DNA from: CAXSBA01 sp965277105
GTDB lineage: Bacteria > Spirochaetota > UBA12135 > COTS27 > CAXSBA01
NCBI GenBank assembly: GCA_965277105.1
Contig: OZ255710.1
Coordinates: 930,001-994,000, forward strand
Direction of reading: 5' to 3'
DNA length: 64,000 nucleotides
This document shows, piece after piece, positions 53,634 to 62,374 of the stretch. The notes beneath the pieces are model-generated. The model was not told the DNA's origin, searched no databases, and saw only the letters and a list, made by a program, of their open reading frames with translations. Position numbers and translations under genes: made by a program. Numbering within the stretch: the stretch's first letter is position 1; every line of letters begins with the position of its first letter.

Positions 53634-55118
53634 TTACTTTTTGAGTCGGTGATAAGTCTGCTCCAAAGCCTTGACTAAAGCGGAGGCCTTAGTGTAGCAT
53701 TCATTAAACTCTTTGGTGGGATTAGAATCTACCACAATTCCCGCTCCAGCTTGAATGGTAGCATGATCTTCTCTAAACAAAATACTTCGAATAGTAATGC
53801 AAGAGTTAAGGTTGCCGTTAAGCGATAAAGTAAAAACCGTCCCTCCGTAAAAGTTTCTTCTTTTTTTCTCTAGTTCGTGAATTATTTCCATAGCCCGAAC
53901 CTTAGGCGCCCCACTAAGGGTGCCTGCGGGGAAAGTTGCTTGTAGGACATCCCAGCAGCTGGCTTTTTTTTCTTTAAAAGACTTAATGGTCGAGACAATA
54001 TGCTGCACCTGAGAATATTGATCCACCTGCATATAATCGACCACCTTAACGCTCCCGGTTAGAGAAACTTTACTTAAATCATTACGCCCTAAGTCGACCA
54101 ACATAATATGCTCAGCTATTTCTTTTTCATCAGCTAAAAGCTCTTCTTTTAATTTTAAATCTTCTGAGGTAGTAGCCCCCCTTTTTCTAGTCCCCGCTAA
54201 AGGACGTAAAAGCATCTCGTCTTTTTCAACCTTAACCATTACCTCTGGCGAAGAACCAATGAGGGTAAAATCAGAAAATTGGAGAAAAAATAAATAAGGT
54301 GAAGGGTTTAAGGTTTTTAAGGTGCGATAAACTTCTAAAGGAGTTAAAGTTGTTTTAATGCTAAAACGGTCAGCTAAAACTACTTGAATCAACTCTCCTT
54401 TTTTTATTTGTTTAATGGCAGCTTGAACTTTTTCCTCGTAATCTTTTTGAGAAAAAAATTGAAAGTTTTTTTGATTTAGCTCTTGAGCATTAACTAGCGG
54501 AGGAGTATAAGATAATTGCTGATCAATAGCGGCACTAATTTTTTTAAGTTTCTGAGTGATGGCTTGATAATCTTTTTCGCTACCTTCTTCTCGACAACTA
54601 GCTAAATAGCTAATGGTAGCCGTTTTTTTAACGTTATCATAGGCAATAATAATTTCCGGCATGATTAAAATAGCATCGGGAATATCACTTTTGGTCCAAG
54701 GATAAACTGGTACTTTGGGTTCAAAAAAATTCACCATCTCATAACCCAAGTAACCTAAATAACCACCGGTAAAGGAAGGAAGCCCGGGTAATTCTTTAAT
54801 ATTTTGAGGAACAATTTTTTCTTTTAAATAATCTATTGGATTAGCATAATGAGTGATTTTTTCTTTAGTTTTTTTGTGATAATCAGTTACTTCAATTAAG
54901 GTATTTTTAATTTGAATTTCTTTTCTTTTTTCTAACCCAATGTACGAATAGCGCCCTAAGCTATCTTCTTTTTCTACCGACTCTAATAAAAAATTTCCTT
55001 TTAATTTAATGAAAATAGAAATGACAGTTTCTAAATCAACACTTCTACTTAAAACAACTGGCACATAATCGTAGAGTGAAGCTTCTTTTTTATAATCTTG
55101 ATAATTTGGCGAAATCAA
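53634..55118 (-). CDS. trpE: Anthranilate synthase component I
   Basis: 494 residues, converts chorismate to anthranilate with TrpG. The chorismate-binding core shows FTLIGSSPEVMVKV, RPLAGTRKRGAT, EHIMLVDLGRNDLSKVS, FPAGTLSGAPKVRAMEII and IQAGAGIVVDSNP. The N-terminal feedback region has LLESVEKEDSLGRYSYIG, with the LLES motif that binds tryptophan in TrpE, so feedback inhibition is likely. The start overlaps the zapA stop (ATGA), an unusual coupling of cell division and biosynthesis genes. Confidence 0.96.
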   Translation of the reverse strand: MISPNYQDYKKEASLYDYVPVVLSRSVDLETVISIFIKLKGNFLLESVEKEDSLGRYSYIGLEKRKEIQIKNTLIEVTDYHKKTKEKITHYANPIDYLKEKIVPQNIKELPGLPSFTGGYLGYLGYEMVNFFEPKVPVYPWTKSDIPDAILIMPEIIIAYDNVKKTATISYLASCREEGSEKDYQAITQKLKKISAAIDQQLSYTPPLVNAQELNQKNFQFFSQKDYEEKVQAAIKQIKKGELIQVVLADRFSIKTTLTPLEVYRTLKTLNPSPYLFFLQFSDFTLIGSSPEVMVKVEKDEMLLRPLAGTRKRGATTSEDLKLKEELLADEKEIAEHIMLVDLGRNDLSKVSLTGSVKVVDYMQVDQYSQVQHIVSTIKSFKEKKASCWDVLQATFPAGTLSGAPKVRAMEIIHELEKKRRNFYGGTVFTLSLNGNLNSCITIRSILFREDHATIQAGAGIVVDSNPTKEFNECYTKASALVKALEQTYHRLKK

Positions 55119-55450
55119 TTTTCTTGTTCGTGATTTTTAATTTTATTTAATATTTTGCTAAGCCTTTTATTAAACATAGCTTGTTCAAGATTTTTTTGAT
55201 TAACAAAGTTAAAATTAGAGTTCGGGCTGTTTAATATTTCATCAGCTAGAGTAAGGCAAGTAAGCAGTAGTAAGTTCTTAAAATCTCCTATCGGCGCATG
55301 CATTTTTATTTTTCCCATAGTTTTGTCGATGTAAGCAGCTAGTTGGAAATAATAATTTTCTTCTTCATCGGATTTTACTTTCAGCAAATAATCTTTATCG
55401 GCAATTTTTATTTTAATAACTTTGACGTTATCATCCGATTTTTCTTTCAT
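55115..55450 (-). CDS. zapA: Cell division protein ZapA
   Basis: 111 residues. ZapA bundles FtsZ filaments at the septum. The N-terminal beta part (VIKIKIADKDYLLKVKSDEEE) and the helical LAAYIDKTMGKIK plus LLLLTCLTLADEILN match the family. Its partner-like coiled-coil gene lies 5 bases upstream, and trpE overlaps its end. pheT-coiled coil-zapA is a known arrangement in several phyla. Confidence 0.88.
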   Translation of the reverse strand: MKEKSDDNVKVIKIKIADKDYLLKVKSDEEENYYFQLAAYIDKTMGKIKMHAPIGDFKNLLLLTCLTLADEILNSPNSNFNFVNQKNLEQAMFNKRLSKILNKIKNHEQEN

Positions 55451-55455
55451 TTTTT

Positions 55456-55956
55456 TTACTGATTTTTGGAAAACTCATCGTCGCTTAGCATAGTATCTTC
55501 AGCTGCAAAAGGGTTTTTTTCACTATCCAAAATATTATAGTCGTCTTGATTTTTAGAGCTATCTTTGTCAAAAAAATTAGCATGTTTTTCGTCATCCCAT
55601 TTTTTCTCAGAAGAAGAAAGACTTGCTTCTTTATTATCAAATTGCTTTTCTTCTAAGAAGGGATTTTCCGCTTTTTTTTCTAAAGCCGGCTCAGGGGAAG
55701 GGGGTTCCGTTTTTTTAACGCCTTCGGTTAAAGATTTCAGTTTATTGAGTTTATCGCGATAAATTATTTCGTTTTTTTGAAACTCAGATTTTTCTTTTTC
55801 TAGTTTTGCTATTTTTTCTTTTAATGATTGAATTTCTTCGGAAGGAGAATTAGCTTTTAACTCTGCTAATTCTTTTTTTAGAGAAGAATTTTCTTCTACT
55901 ATTACCTCTAAGCTTATTTCAATCTCACTCAATAATTGTTCATTTGTTTTTTCCAT
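55456..55956 (-). CDS. Coiled-coil protein upstream of zapA, unknown
   Basis: 166 residues. Residues 1-75 form a long coiled coil (IEISLEVIVEENSSLKKELA, then IQSLKEKIAKLEKEKSEF). The rest is acidic, disordered and rich in Ser, Asp and Asn. Its position before zapA and its shape suggest a ZapB-like divisome helper, but this is inferred. A good AAGGA ribosome binding site precedes the ATG. Lies 14 bases after pheT. Confidence 0.7.
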   Translation of the reverse strand: MEKTNEQLLSEIEISLEVIVEENSSLKKELAELKANSPSEEIQSLKEKIAKLEKEKSEFQKNEIIYRDKLNKLKSLTEGVKKTEPPSPEPALEKKAENPFLEEKQFDNKEASLSSSEKKWDDEKHANFFDKDSSKNQDDYNILDSEKNPFAAEDTMLSDDEFSKNQ

Positions 55957-55970
55957 CAGTAATCCTTTTT

Positions 55971-58358
55971 TTAGCGAAGTTCAAAATCATATTTTTTGCT
56001 TATCCCCTTAACTATTTTTTTCACCTGATTATCCGCTTCCTCTCGCGACAAAGTTTTTTTCAAAGAAGAAAACTCTAGATGAAAAACAATCGACTTTTTG
56101 TTAGCAGATAAACCTTTTCCCTGATAAATGTCTTGGAGATCAACTCGAGTTAATAAGCTAGAATTTCTTTTTATTTCTTCGATAAGCTCCCCTATCACTT
56201 TATCTTTATCAATCACAATAGCCAAATCCCTAAAAACCGAAGGGTACTTTGAAGTAGTTTGATAAGTAGTGGGAGCTACTTTTAGCTGGTTAAGTTTAGT
56301 TAAAGAAATTTCGACATAATAAATATTTTTGTTTTTAAGGGCAAAGTAATCTAATAGATTATTTTTGATTAATCCTAAAAAACCAATCTCTTCACCATTA
56401 ACCAAAATACTAGCACTACCGTCACTTGCAAAATAATTATTTTCATTTTCTTTTAAAGAAAAATTTTTAATCGAAAGGTGCTTAAAGGCTTCTTGTAAAT
56501 CGCCTTTTAAATCATAAAAGTCATAAGGGTGATTGGCCTGATTAGCATGCCAAGAGCGAATCTCTTTTTCTCCCCAGCCGGCAAAAGCTATTTTTTCTTC
56601 TTCATAGTGCTTCTCGTCTCGCTTGCCGAAAACTCTTCCTATTTCAAAAATTTTATTCAAATCTTTTTGGTTTTTTTCACTATTGAGTTTAACCGTCTTC
56701 AAAAAACCAAATAACAAATTTTTTCTTAACAAAGAAATATTTACCAGTAGCGGGTTTTGGGGGATTACCCATTCATCTAAGTTGTCGTTAATTTTATCAA
56801 TGAAATTATTTTCAATAAATGGATAAGTCATTACCTCGTGATAGCCCAAACCCTGCAGTAAAGGACGAACTTTTTCTTCCAAACTAACTTCCAAAAAATA
56901 GTTGGCATTGCGAATAGCTGGCAGGGTATTAGGGAATTTTTCATAACCATAAATCCTCGCTACTTCTTCGATCAAGTCCCAAGAATAATTAATGTCTTTT
57001 CTAAATGGGGGGATGCTTACCTCTATTTTTTCATTGTCTAAAAAAATAGTTTTAATTTGTAGCCGAGCCAAAAGCGCACTGATTTCTTTTAAAGAAAATC
57101 CTAGCCTTAAAACTCGCTCAATGTCTTTTAAAAAAAGGGTAATTTTTTTCTCTTCTATAACTAAGGTATTTGCTTCGGTAATATCCCCTATTTCTCCACC
57201 TGTTAATTCTTTGAAATAATCCAAAGCTAACTTAAGATTAGTAGAAGTTCTACTCCCATCGACATCGCGAGAAAAGGTGTAAGCAGCATCACTATTAATA
57301 GCTAATTTTTTAGCGGTTTTTCTAATCCGCTGAGGATGAAAATAAGCAGCTTCCAAAACAATGTCTTTGGTTGTAGAAGATACTTCCGAGTTATTTCCTC
57401 CAATGACCCCGGCTAAGCCAATCACTTTTTCTTCATCGGCAATGACTAAATCGCTTCCCGTTAGTTGGTAGGTTTTATTTTCTAAACTAGTGAACTCTTC
57501 TTTTTCTCTAGCGTCGCGAACAATAATTTTTTTACGTATTTTATCATAATCAAAAGCATGCATAGGCTGAGCATATTCGACTAGCATAAGATTGGTAATA
57601 TCCACCACGTTATTGATGCTTCTAATTTCATGCTTAAAAAGTTTTTCCTGCAGCCAAGCCGGAGATTCTTTAATGGCCACGTTTTTTATCACCACCCCGA
57701 AATAAAGCGGGCAGCCTTTGTCATTTTCAATATCTATACTTATAGAATAGTTTTTCTCTCCGGCGTATTCTTTTACTTTTTTTTCTTTTAAACTTTTTTC
57801 TAAATAAGCAGAAACCTCTCGAGCAACTCCCCAGACGCTAAGGCAATCACTACGGTTAGACGTTAAATCAATGTCGAGGATGAAATCTTTTTCACTAAGG
57901 ATTTTTTCAGTTTTGTCTTGAATGGTTAAGTTGGAAGGCAAAACCCAAATGCCCTCACTTTTTTCTTCTAAACCCAACTCCGCTTTACTACAAATCATCC
58001 CACAAGATTCTTCCCCACGAATTTTAGATTTTTTTATTTTCCAATTGTCAGACAAGAGCGTACCAGGCGTCGCTAAAATTACTTTATCCCCTTCCCCAAA
58101 ATTCGTAGCCCCGCAAACAACCGGAACTTCTTTTTCTACTTTTTCTTCTAAATACTTTACTTTGGTTAAAGATAAACGATCAGCGTTAGGGTGCTTTTTT
58201 TTTTCGCTAATTTCACCAATTACTAAACCTTCTCTATAGGGACTAAACTCTTTAATCGCCGCGACTTCCAACCCACGCAAGGTTAATAAGTCTTTTAATT
58301 CTTCTAATGGAATATCAATATCCACGTATTCTCGTAATTCATTTAAAGAAACTAACAT
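55971..58358 (-). CDS. pheT: Phenylalanyl-tRNA synthetase beta subunit
   Basis: 795 residues with the full bacterial architecture: an EMAP-II type tRNA-binding domain (VIGEISEKKKHPNADRLSLT), the B3/B4 editing region (SIDIENDKGCPLYFGVVIKN), a B5 domain and a degenerate class II core (SWDLIEEVARIYGYEKFP). The C-terminal FDX-ACB domain shows SKYPSVFRDLAIVIDKD. It forms the alpha2-beta2 enzyme with PheS. Confidence 0.96.
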   Translation of the reverse strand: MLVSLNELREYVDIDIPLEELKDLLTLRGLEVAAIKEFSPYREGLVIGEISEKKKHPNADRLSLTKVKYLEEKVEKEVPVVCGATNFGEGDKVILATPGTLLSDNWKIKKSKIRGEESCGMICSKAELGLEEKSEGIWVLPSNLTIQDKTEKILSEKDFILDIDLTSNRSDCLSVWGVAREVSAYLEKSLKEKKVKEYAGEKNYSISIDIENDKGCPLYFGVVIKNVAIKESPAWLQEKLFKHEIRSINNVVDITNLMLVEYAQPMHAFDYDKIRKKIIVRDAREKEEFTSLENKTYQLTGSDLVIADEEKVIGLAGVIGGNNSEVSSTTKDIVLEAAYFHPQRIRKTAKKLAINSDAAYTFSRDVDGSRTSTNLKLALDYFKELTGGEIGDITEANTLVIEEKKITLFLKDIERVLRLGFSLKEISALLARLQIKTIFLDNEKIEVSIPPFRKDINYSWDLIEEVARIYGYEKFPNTLPAIRNANYFLEVSLEEKVRPLLQGLGYHEVMTYPFIENNFIDKINDNLDEWVIPQNPLLVNISLLRKNLLFGFLKTVKLNSEKNQKDLNKIFEIGRVFGKRDEKHYEEEKIAFAGWGEKEIRSWHANQANHPYDFYDLKGDLQEAFKHLSIKNFSLKENENNYFASDGSASILVNGEEIGFLGLIKNNLLDYFALKNKNIYYVEISLTKLNQLKVAPTTYQTTSKYPSVFRDLAIVIDKDKVIGELIEEIKRNSSLLTRVDLQDIYQGKGLSANKKSIVFHLEFSSLKKTLSREEADNQVKKIVKGISKKYDFELR

Positions 58359-58443
58359 AATATAATAATTTTTTTTTACTCTTTTTATTCTTTAATTGTT
58401 TTATTTATTTTTATTTATTAAAGGCTAATGGAATTCTTTTTAA

Positions 58444-59427
58444 TTAAAACTGCCTTAAAAAAGCAAAATCATTTTCGTAAAACATCCGGATATCTTTAAT
58501 GCCATATCGAAGCATTGCTATTCGCTCCACCCCTAAACCAAAAGCAAAACCATTATAAACTTTATCGTCAATATGACAATTGCGGAGTACTAAGGGATTG
58601 ACCATCCCCGCCCCTAAAATCTCTAACCAACCGTCTTCTTTTTCTAGGTACTGGATAGAAATTTCGCAGGAAGGCTCAGTAAATGGGAAGTAGTCAGTGC
58701 GAAAACGAATTTTTAAATCGTCTCCAAAAAATCGCTTGCAAAATAAAGTCAATATTCCTTTTAAGTCGGAGAAGGTCATATTCTTATCGACCAAAAGCCC
58801 CTCTATTTGATGGAAGCAAAAAGAGTGGGTAGCATCTAGGGTATCCCTTCGAAAAACTCTTCCCGGAGAAACAATAGCTAGCGGGGGAGGGCTCTTTTCC
58901 ATTACTCGGATTTGCACTGGAGAAGTTTGAGTTCTCAGTAGTTTATTTTCCCCTAGATAAAAAGAATCTTGATCATCGCGAGCAGGATGGCCTTCAGAGA
59001 TATTTAGTGCCTCAAAGTTATAATAATCGGTTTCAATCTCATTTCCTCTAACTGTAACAAATCCCATTTGATTAAAAAACTTTAAAATTTCATTGCGAGT
59101 TTTGGTTAAAGGATGAGTGTGCCCAATTTGATTTTTTTTCCCGGCTAAGTAAATGTCCGTTTTCTCGGTAGGGGAAGTAGTTTTTTCTTTTAGCTCGTTG
59201 ATTTTTTCTTGAATGATTTTTTCGCTTTTGCTTTTTACCTCATTGACTACCTTACCAATTTCCCTACGCTTCTCTTCGGTTAGTTCTCCAACGGATTTTA
59301 AAAACTTAGTAATTTCTCCTTTCCGCCCTAGGTATTTTATCCGGAGCTCTTCGATTTTTTCCGAGCTAATGTTTTCTTGAATTTTAGCTTTCAGTTCATT
59401 AAAAGTTTTTTCAATTTCTTTTTTCAT
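58444..59427 (-). CDS. pheS: Phenylalanyl-tRNA synthetase alpha subunit
   Basis: 327 residues. The N-terminal coiled coil that contacts tRNA (residues 1-85) precedes the class II catalytic core. Visible are HPLTKTRNEILKFFNQMGF, NFEALNISEGHPARDDQDSF, RTQTSPVQIRVME, FCFHQIEGLLVDKNMTF, TEPSCEISI and GFAFGLGVERIAMLRYGI. First gene of the pheST-zapA-trpEGD run, with 85 bases before pheT. Divergent from exbD. Confidence 0.96.
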   Translation of the reverse strand: MKKEIEKTFNELKAKIQENISSEKIEELRIKYLGRKGEITKFLKSVGELTEEKRREIGKVVNEVKSKSEKIIQEKINELKEKTTSPTEKTDIYLAGKKNQIGHTHPLTKTRNEILKFFNQMGFVTVRGNEIETDYYNFEALNISEGHPARDDQDSFYLGENKLLRTQTSPVQIRVMEKSPPPLAIVSPGRVFRRDTLDATHSFCFHQIEGLLVDKNMTFSDLKGILTLFCKRFFGDDLKIRFRTDYFPFTEPSCEISIQYLEKEDGWLEILGAGMVNPLVLRNCHIDDKVYNGFAFGLGVERIAMLRYGIKDIRMFYENDFAFLRQF

Positions 59428-59462
59428 AAAATATTTTTTAAGTTGCTATAATTTCAACCTTA

Positions 59463-59478
59463 ATATATTATAATATAT
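59463..59478. promoter_or_regulatory. Palindromic bidirectional -10 between pheS and exbD
   Basis: A perfect 16-base palindrome, ATATATTATAATATAT, places TATAAT on the plus strand at 59469-59474 and on the minus strand at 59472-59467. It sits near the middle of the 88-base divergent gap. A plus-strand TTGCTA lies upstream, 20 bases from this -10 and 17 from an overlapping TATTAT. Confidence 0.4.
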
Positions 59479-59515
59479 CAAAACAAAAATCGAAAAGAAA
59501 AAACTAGGGGAAACA

Positions 59516-59914
59516 ATGAAAAGAAAGCACCAAGAACGAGAAAATCTCGATATTAATTTATCCCCTCTTTTGGATATGGTCTTTATTCTCCTAATTTTTT
59601 TTATTGTAACCACCACCTTCACTAGAGAAACCGGAGTAGATGTAAAAAAGCCTTCTGCTAAAACCGCTGAAAGTTTTAAGGAAAAAATCATTAAAGTGGC
59701 GATTACTCGAGAAGGCACTATTCACGTTTTTGAAAAACAAGTAAGTGGGAAGGAGTTAGAAACCATTTTAAAAAGAGAAAAAGCCCGCTCACCCCAAATG
59801 AAATTATTAATCTTAGCAGACAGTCAATCAGTCAATGAGCGACTAGTTGAAGTGATTGATAAGGCCAACTTAGCTGGGATAACGGAAACTTCCATAGCTG
59901 CTTTAAACAATTAA
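59516..59914 (+). CDS. exbD: ExbD/TolR family protein
   Basis: 132 residues, single-helix partner of ExbB in proton-driven energy transfer. The cytoplasmic start is followed by the conserved NLSPLLDMVFILLIFFIV, where the Asp in LLDMVF is the proton-carrying residue. The periplasmic domain ends with LAGITETSIAALNN. A GGGGAAAC ribosome binding site precedes the ATG. First gene of a six-gene energy-transfer run. Confidence 0.94.
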   Translation: MKRKHQERENLDINLSPLLDMVFILLIFFIVTTTFTRETGVDVKKPSAKTAESFKEKIIKVAITREGTIHVFEKQVSGKELETILKREKARSPQMKLLILADSQSVNERLVEVIDKANLAGITETSIAALNN

Positions 59915-59934
59915 AAATAAATTAGTCTTTTTAG

Positions 59935-60522
59935 ATGAATTATAAATATAAAATAGTTCTACTAGCTTTTATAGTAAATGGGGTTATCTTTTTTTTGCTC
60001 CCCTATATAAAATATTTACAAGATAAAAAATTAGCAGAGCTGTTTAACACGCAAAACAATAACCCAATAGCACGAGAATTTAAAGTAACTCCACCAGAAG
60101 ACAAAAAAAAAAAATTAAAAATTAAAAAAAACCAATCGTCTCAAAAAAAAAAAGTTAGCAATGAAAGATTTCAGCTGAACTTAGGGGTTAATCAAGGGAC
60201 GGGAATTGGAATTGCCAGTGATAACGATAAAAATATCATTTACCAAGAAGGTGACGTGGACAGCTTGCCTGAGAAAATTAGTGGGAACGACCCACGAGTT
60301 CCTGATTTTTTTCTGCAATCTTCTTTACCCGGCAGAGTAGAAGCACTGGTGGTTATTGACGAAAAAGGCAAGGTCGTAAAAGTTAGCACATTAAAAGAAG
60401 AACCCCCCGACTACCAACTTAAAAATAGTGTTGCTAATGCTGTTTGGGGCTGGCGCTTTAAACCAGCTACTTTAAAAAATATTCCCGTGAAGATTCAAGT
60501 GATTATCCCTTTTGTCTTTTAA
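59935..60522 (+). CDS. tonB: TonB family energy transducer
   Basis: 195 residues. An N-terminal membrane anchor (about residues 7-27) is followed by a short Lys-rich, Pro-poor linker and a C-terminal TonB domain with LPGRVEALVVIDEKGKVVKV and VWGWRFKPATLKNIPVKIQV. It should carry proton-motive energy from ExbB/ExbD to outer-membrane receptors. No TonB-dependent receptor is in the window. The linker is much shorter than in enteric TonB. Confidence 0.88.
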   Translation: MNYKYKIVLLAFIVNGVIFFLLPYIKYLQDKKLAELFNTQNNNPIAREFKVTPPEDKKKKLKIKKNQSSQKKKVSNERFQLNLGVNQGTGIGIASDNDKNIIYQEGDVDSLPEKISGNDPRVPDFFLQSSLPGRVEALVVIDEKGKVVKVSTLKEEPPDYQLKNSVANAVWGWRFKPATLKNIPVKIQVIIPFVF

Positions 60523-60539
60523 ATTATCTGTTAAAAAAA

Positions 60540-61565
60540 ATGTTTAAAAAAACTAGCATTCTATTTACTTTTTTTCTAGGAGCATTTTTTCTTTCAGCAA
60601 ATGTTTTCTTAGAAAAGGCTTTCGCCGAACATGAAAAAAGAGAGTTCGCTTCCGCGGAAAAAAATTACCAAAAAGCTATTGCCGAAGGGGCTAATGAAAC
60701 CATCGTTCGCTATAACCTAGCCAATTTATATTATCAAACCGATCGACTTGCTCTAGCAATCGCCAATTACCAAAACGTGATTACCCGAGCCCCTGAGTTT
60801 AAAAATGCTTACCATAACTTAGGAAAAATATTTTTTAATAGCGAAGAATACGTCCTAGCTTTGGAAACTTTTATGGGCTACTTTAAGGTCAATGCCACTG
60901 ATTGGGATACCTTGGTTTTAATTGGAGATACTTTTAAAAAGCTTAATATTTTTTCCAAGGCCTATACTTTTTATGAGAAAGCCCTTACTCTAGAAAAAGA
61001 AAATGAAAATTCGTATATTATATTAGCTGAATTTTATTTGGACTTGTTGGACAAAAAAAAAGCGTATTATTATTTAGATTTAGCCATAGAAAATCAAGTG
61101 AATACTCTGGCTATTAACGAACTTAAAGCCAACCTCTTAGAAGAAGATCAAGAGTACTTTAGAGCCATTTACCTTTATCAAAACCTCCTGCAGTCAAGAA
61201 AAAATTTAAGTGAAGACGAAACCTACCGACTAGAAGCAAAGATAATAGAAAACTTTTTAAAAGCAGGAACCACCCAACTAGCCATTAACAACTTGCAAAA
61301 CATCATTAAAAAATATGGCAAAAAAAGCGATATGTTTCGCCTAGAAGACGTTTATCAAAAGCAAAAAAAAACCAAAGAAGCTTTTACTTTTTTTAGTAGT
61401 ATTTATGAAAAAAACAAAACCAAGGTTTATCCTATCGTAAAAAATTTACTTATTTTAGCCTATAATAATGAAGAAAAAGAACTGATTAATGATATAATTT
61501 CTTTCTATAAGCAAAACCAAATAAAAGACGAAATACTTACTCTCATTGAAAATGAAACAACTTAA
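60540..61565 (+). CDS. Tetratricopeptide repeat protein in the TonB cluster
   Basis: 341 residues. A signal peptide (about 1-29) precedes TPR repeats such as ANETIVRYNLANLYYQTDRL, AYHNLGKIFFNSEEYVLALE and AYTFYEKALTLEKENENSYI. It is probably periplasmic and may scaffold the TonB/ExbB assembly; TPR proteins recur in such clusters. The end overlaps the next gene's start. Confidence 0.85.
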   Translation: MFKKTSILFTFFLGAFFLSANVFLEKAFAEHEKREFASAEKNYQKAIAEGANETIVRYNLANLYYQTDRLALAIANYQNVITRAPEFKNAYHNLGKIFFNSEEYVLALETFMGYFKVNATDWDTLVLIGDTFKKLNIFSKAYTFYEKALTLEKENENSYIILAEFYLDLLDKKKAYYYLDLAIENQVNTLAINELKANLLEEDQEYFRAIYLYQNLLQSRKNLSEDETYRLEAKIIENFLKAGTTQLAINNLQNIIKKYGKKSDMFRLEDVYQKQKKTKEAFTFFSSIYEKNKTKVYPIVKNLLILAYNNEEKELINDIISFYKQNQIKDEILTLIENETT

Positions 61566-62373
61566 CCTAAAAAATCAGCAAGCTTCAACTAGCAAAAAGT
61601 TGCTCCCATTCATCACTTTCTTTTTAACTATATTATTAGCTATAAGTTTTCTTTTGGCTCAAGAAAAAATTGATGGAGAAAAACTCCAAGAAGAGATTAC
61701 TCAAGTAGAAAAAGATTTAGAAGAAGAAGAAAAATATTTTAAAGAATTTGAAAAACAACAAAGAGCCTTTATTCAAGAAAAAAAACTAGAGTTAGCTGCG
61801 GTTAGGGAAGAGATTAAACAAAGAACGAAAGAATTAGCGGAAGTTAACCAAGAAATATTTACCTTAGAAACCCAGATTGCCGAAATTGATTCTTTTAATA
61901 GCACGATTAAAACCTACCTCCTTGCTTTTACTAAGGAGCTAAAACAAAGTATTTTAACTGGCATTCCCTTTGAAAAAGAAAAAAGGGTAGCCACTATCAA
62001 TACCCTAATAAATGACCTAGAAAACAATCTCACTTCTGCAGTAGAAGCTCTCACTCGTATCAGTAATTTTTTAGATGCCGAAGAAGCACTAGGCTATGAT
62101 AGCCAAAACATTAAAGTAATTGAAAAAATCAACGGCGTCGCTAAGGAAGTAGAGCTCATTAGAATTGGGCGAGTGTTTTTTGCCCTCATTGATGGAGACA
62201 ATATTTTCCTTTTCGAGAAAAACAATAATAACGAGTATCAAATCACAACCGATAAAAAGCCCTCTTTTAATCAAATACGAACCCTGCAAAATATATCCGA
62301 TATGCTCCAAGGGCGTAAGGCTCCCGAAATTTCTGAGATTCTTTTAAATCTAAAATTACTTAAAAAAAATTAA
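61552..62373 (+). CDS. DUF3450-like periplasmic coiled-coil protein
   Basis: About 273 residues. A signal anchor (LLPFITFFLTILLAISFLLA) is followed by a long Glu/Lys coiled coil (about residues 30-115) and a globular end with RIGRVFFALIDGDNIFLFEK. Length, coiled coil and position match DUF3450 proteins that accompany ExbB/TonB genes. The role is unproven; a periplasmic partner of the next ExbB is likely. The ATG at 61552 is preferred over a TTG two codons earlier; both overlap the TPR gene. Confidence 0.75.
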   Translation: MKQLNLKNQQASTSKKLLPFITFFLTILLAISFLLAQEKIDGEKLQEEITQVEKDLEEEEKYFKEFEKQQRAFIQEKKLELAAVREEIKQRTKELAEVNQEIFTLETQIAEIDSFNSTIKTYLLAFTKELKQSILTGIPFEKEKRVATINTLINDLENNLTSAVEALTRISNFLDAEEALGYDSQNIKVIEKINGVAKEVELIRIGRVFFALIDGDNIFLFEKNNNNEYQITTDKKPSFNQIRTLQNISDMLQGRKAPEISEILLNLKLLKKN

Positions 62374-62374
62374 T

